Below are positions 56,372-56,447 of a DNA stretch of 56,447 nt, one piece after another. Under the pieces are notes generated by a model, which was given only the letters and a program-made list of their open reading frames with translations, was not told the DNA's origin and did no database searches. Numbering within the stretch: the first letter of the stretch is position 1; every line of letters begins with the position of its first letter. The position numbers and the translations under genes were made by a program. Source of the stretch: a virus; IMG/VR virus record IMGVR_UViG_3300023181_000034, positions 1-56,447 of that record; one strand, given 5' to 3'.

Positions 56372-56447
56372 GGCGATTAAACAGTATTCAAAACTTAGAT
56401 GATATGCTTACGGGAGTATATTATGATGAGTCAAAAGGAGCATTTCA
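56313..56447. repeat. Right copy of terminal direct repeat
   Basis: Matches bases 1-134 apart from one extra A (56321-56322). It contains the 3' end of the DCL/HNH gene and the 5' end of the gene at position 55. Removing one copy gives a circle of about 56.31 kb. Confidence 0.9.

Noticed and set aside
1-56447. CRISPR arrays, insertion sequences, retroelements, rRNA genes
   Set aside because: No regularly spaced repeats, transposase, reverse transcriptase motif or rRNA sequence was seen.

Overview
The window is one essentially complete genome of a temperate tailed phage (about 56.3 kb, siphovirus-like: a 1299-residue tape measure, no sheath gene). The first 134 bases recur at the end (56313-56447, one indel), and the last gene reads across the junction into the first, so the contig is a circle or circularly permuted molecule. 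The host is very probably a member of the Bacteroidota: promoters match TTTG-N19/20-TAnnTTTG, ribosome binding sites are weak or absent, and many small proteins are of types usual in phages of that phylum. The species cannot be told from the sequence.

Layout. 43.0-46.5 kb is the lysogeny module on the minus strand: tyrosine integrase, an attP-like region carrying a tRNA/tmRNA 3'-end sequence flanked by GGTGTGC repeats, a small XRE protein, an unknown protein and a CI-like repressor. Rightward from 46.5 kb, through the contig junction, to 4.9 kb is the early region: a LuxR-type HTH protein, a RecA-like ATPase with an SSB, a C5 DNA methyltransferase with a second recognisable gene overprinted in another frame, a DCL/HNH nuclease, replication organiser, primase-helicase, SF2 helicase and VRR nuclease. 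From 5 kb come the late genes: terminase, portal, a tmRNA, many small accessory genes, scaffold, capsid, connectors, tail tube, tape measure, tail tip, an SGNH-esterase fibre, and lysis genes to 39 kb. 39-43 kb is accessory: HNH and zinc-ribbon proteins, a tape-measure-like small protein and a 350-nt orphan RNA.

The most unusual content is RNA and regulatory DNA. (1) About nine promoters scattered over the genome share a palindrome (ATAACA-N3-TGTTAT) whose right half supplies the -33 element, plus a conserved spacer. (2) Five of these promoters are followed by a roughly 100-nt leader with one architecture: a 5' hairpin, a conserved AAARACATTYA-like strand, then a second hairpin whose interior contains the exact complement of the first hairpin's loop (a kissing-loop or pseudoknot fold). 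The paired sequences differ at every locus but complementarity is kept. The genes behind them are unrelated or only distantly related, and two encode HNH-type nucleases. (3) There is a one-piece tmRNA with its own promoter and an unusually long tag ORF. (4) There is a 350-nt structured RNA with its own promoter and terminator. These call for covariance-model searches.

Limits: all functions are read from motifs by eye, with no searches run. Structural roles rest partly on gene order, and small proteins marked unknown are truly unrecognised.
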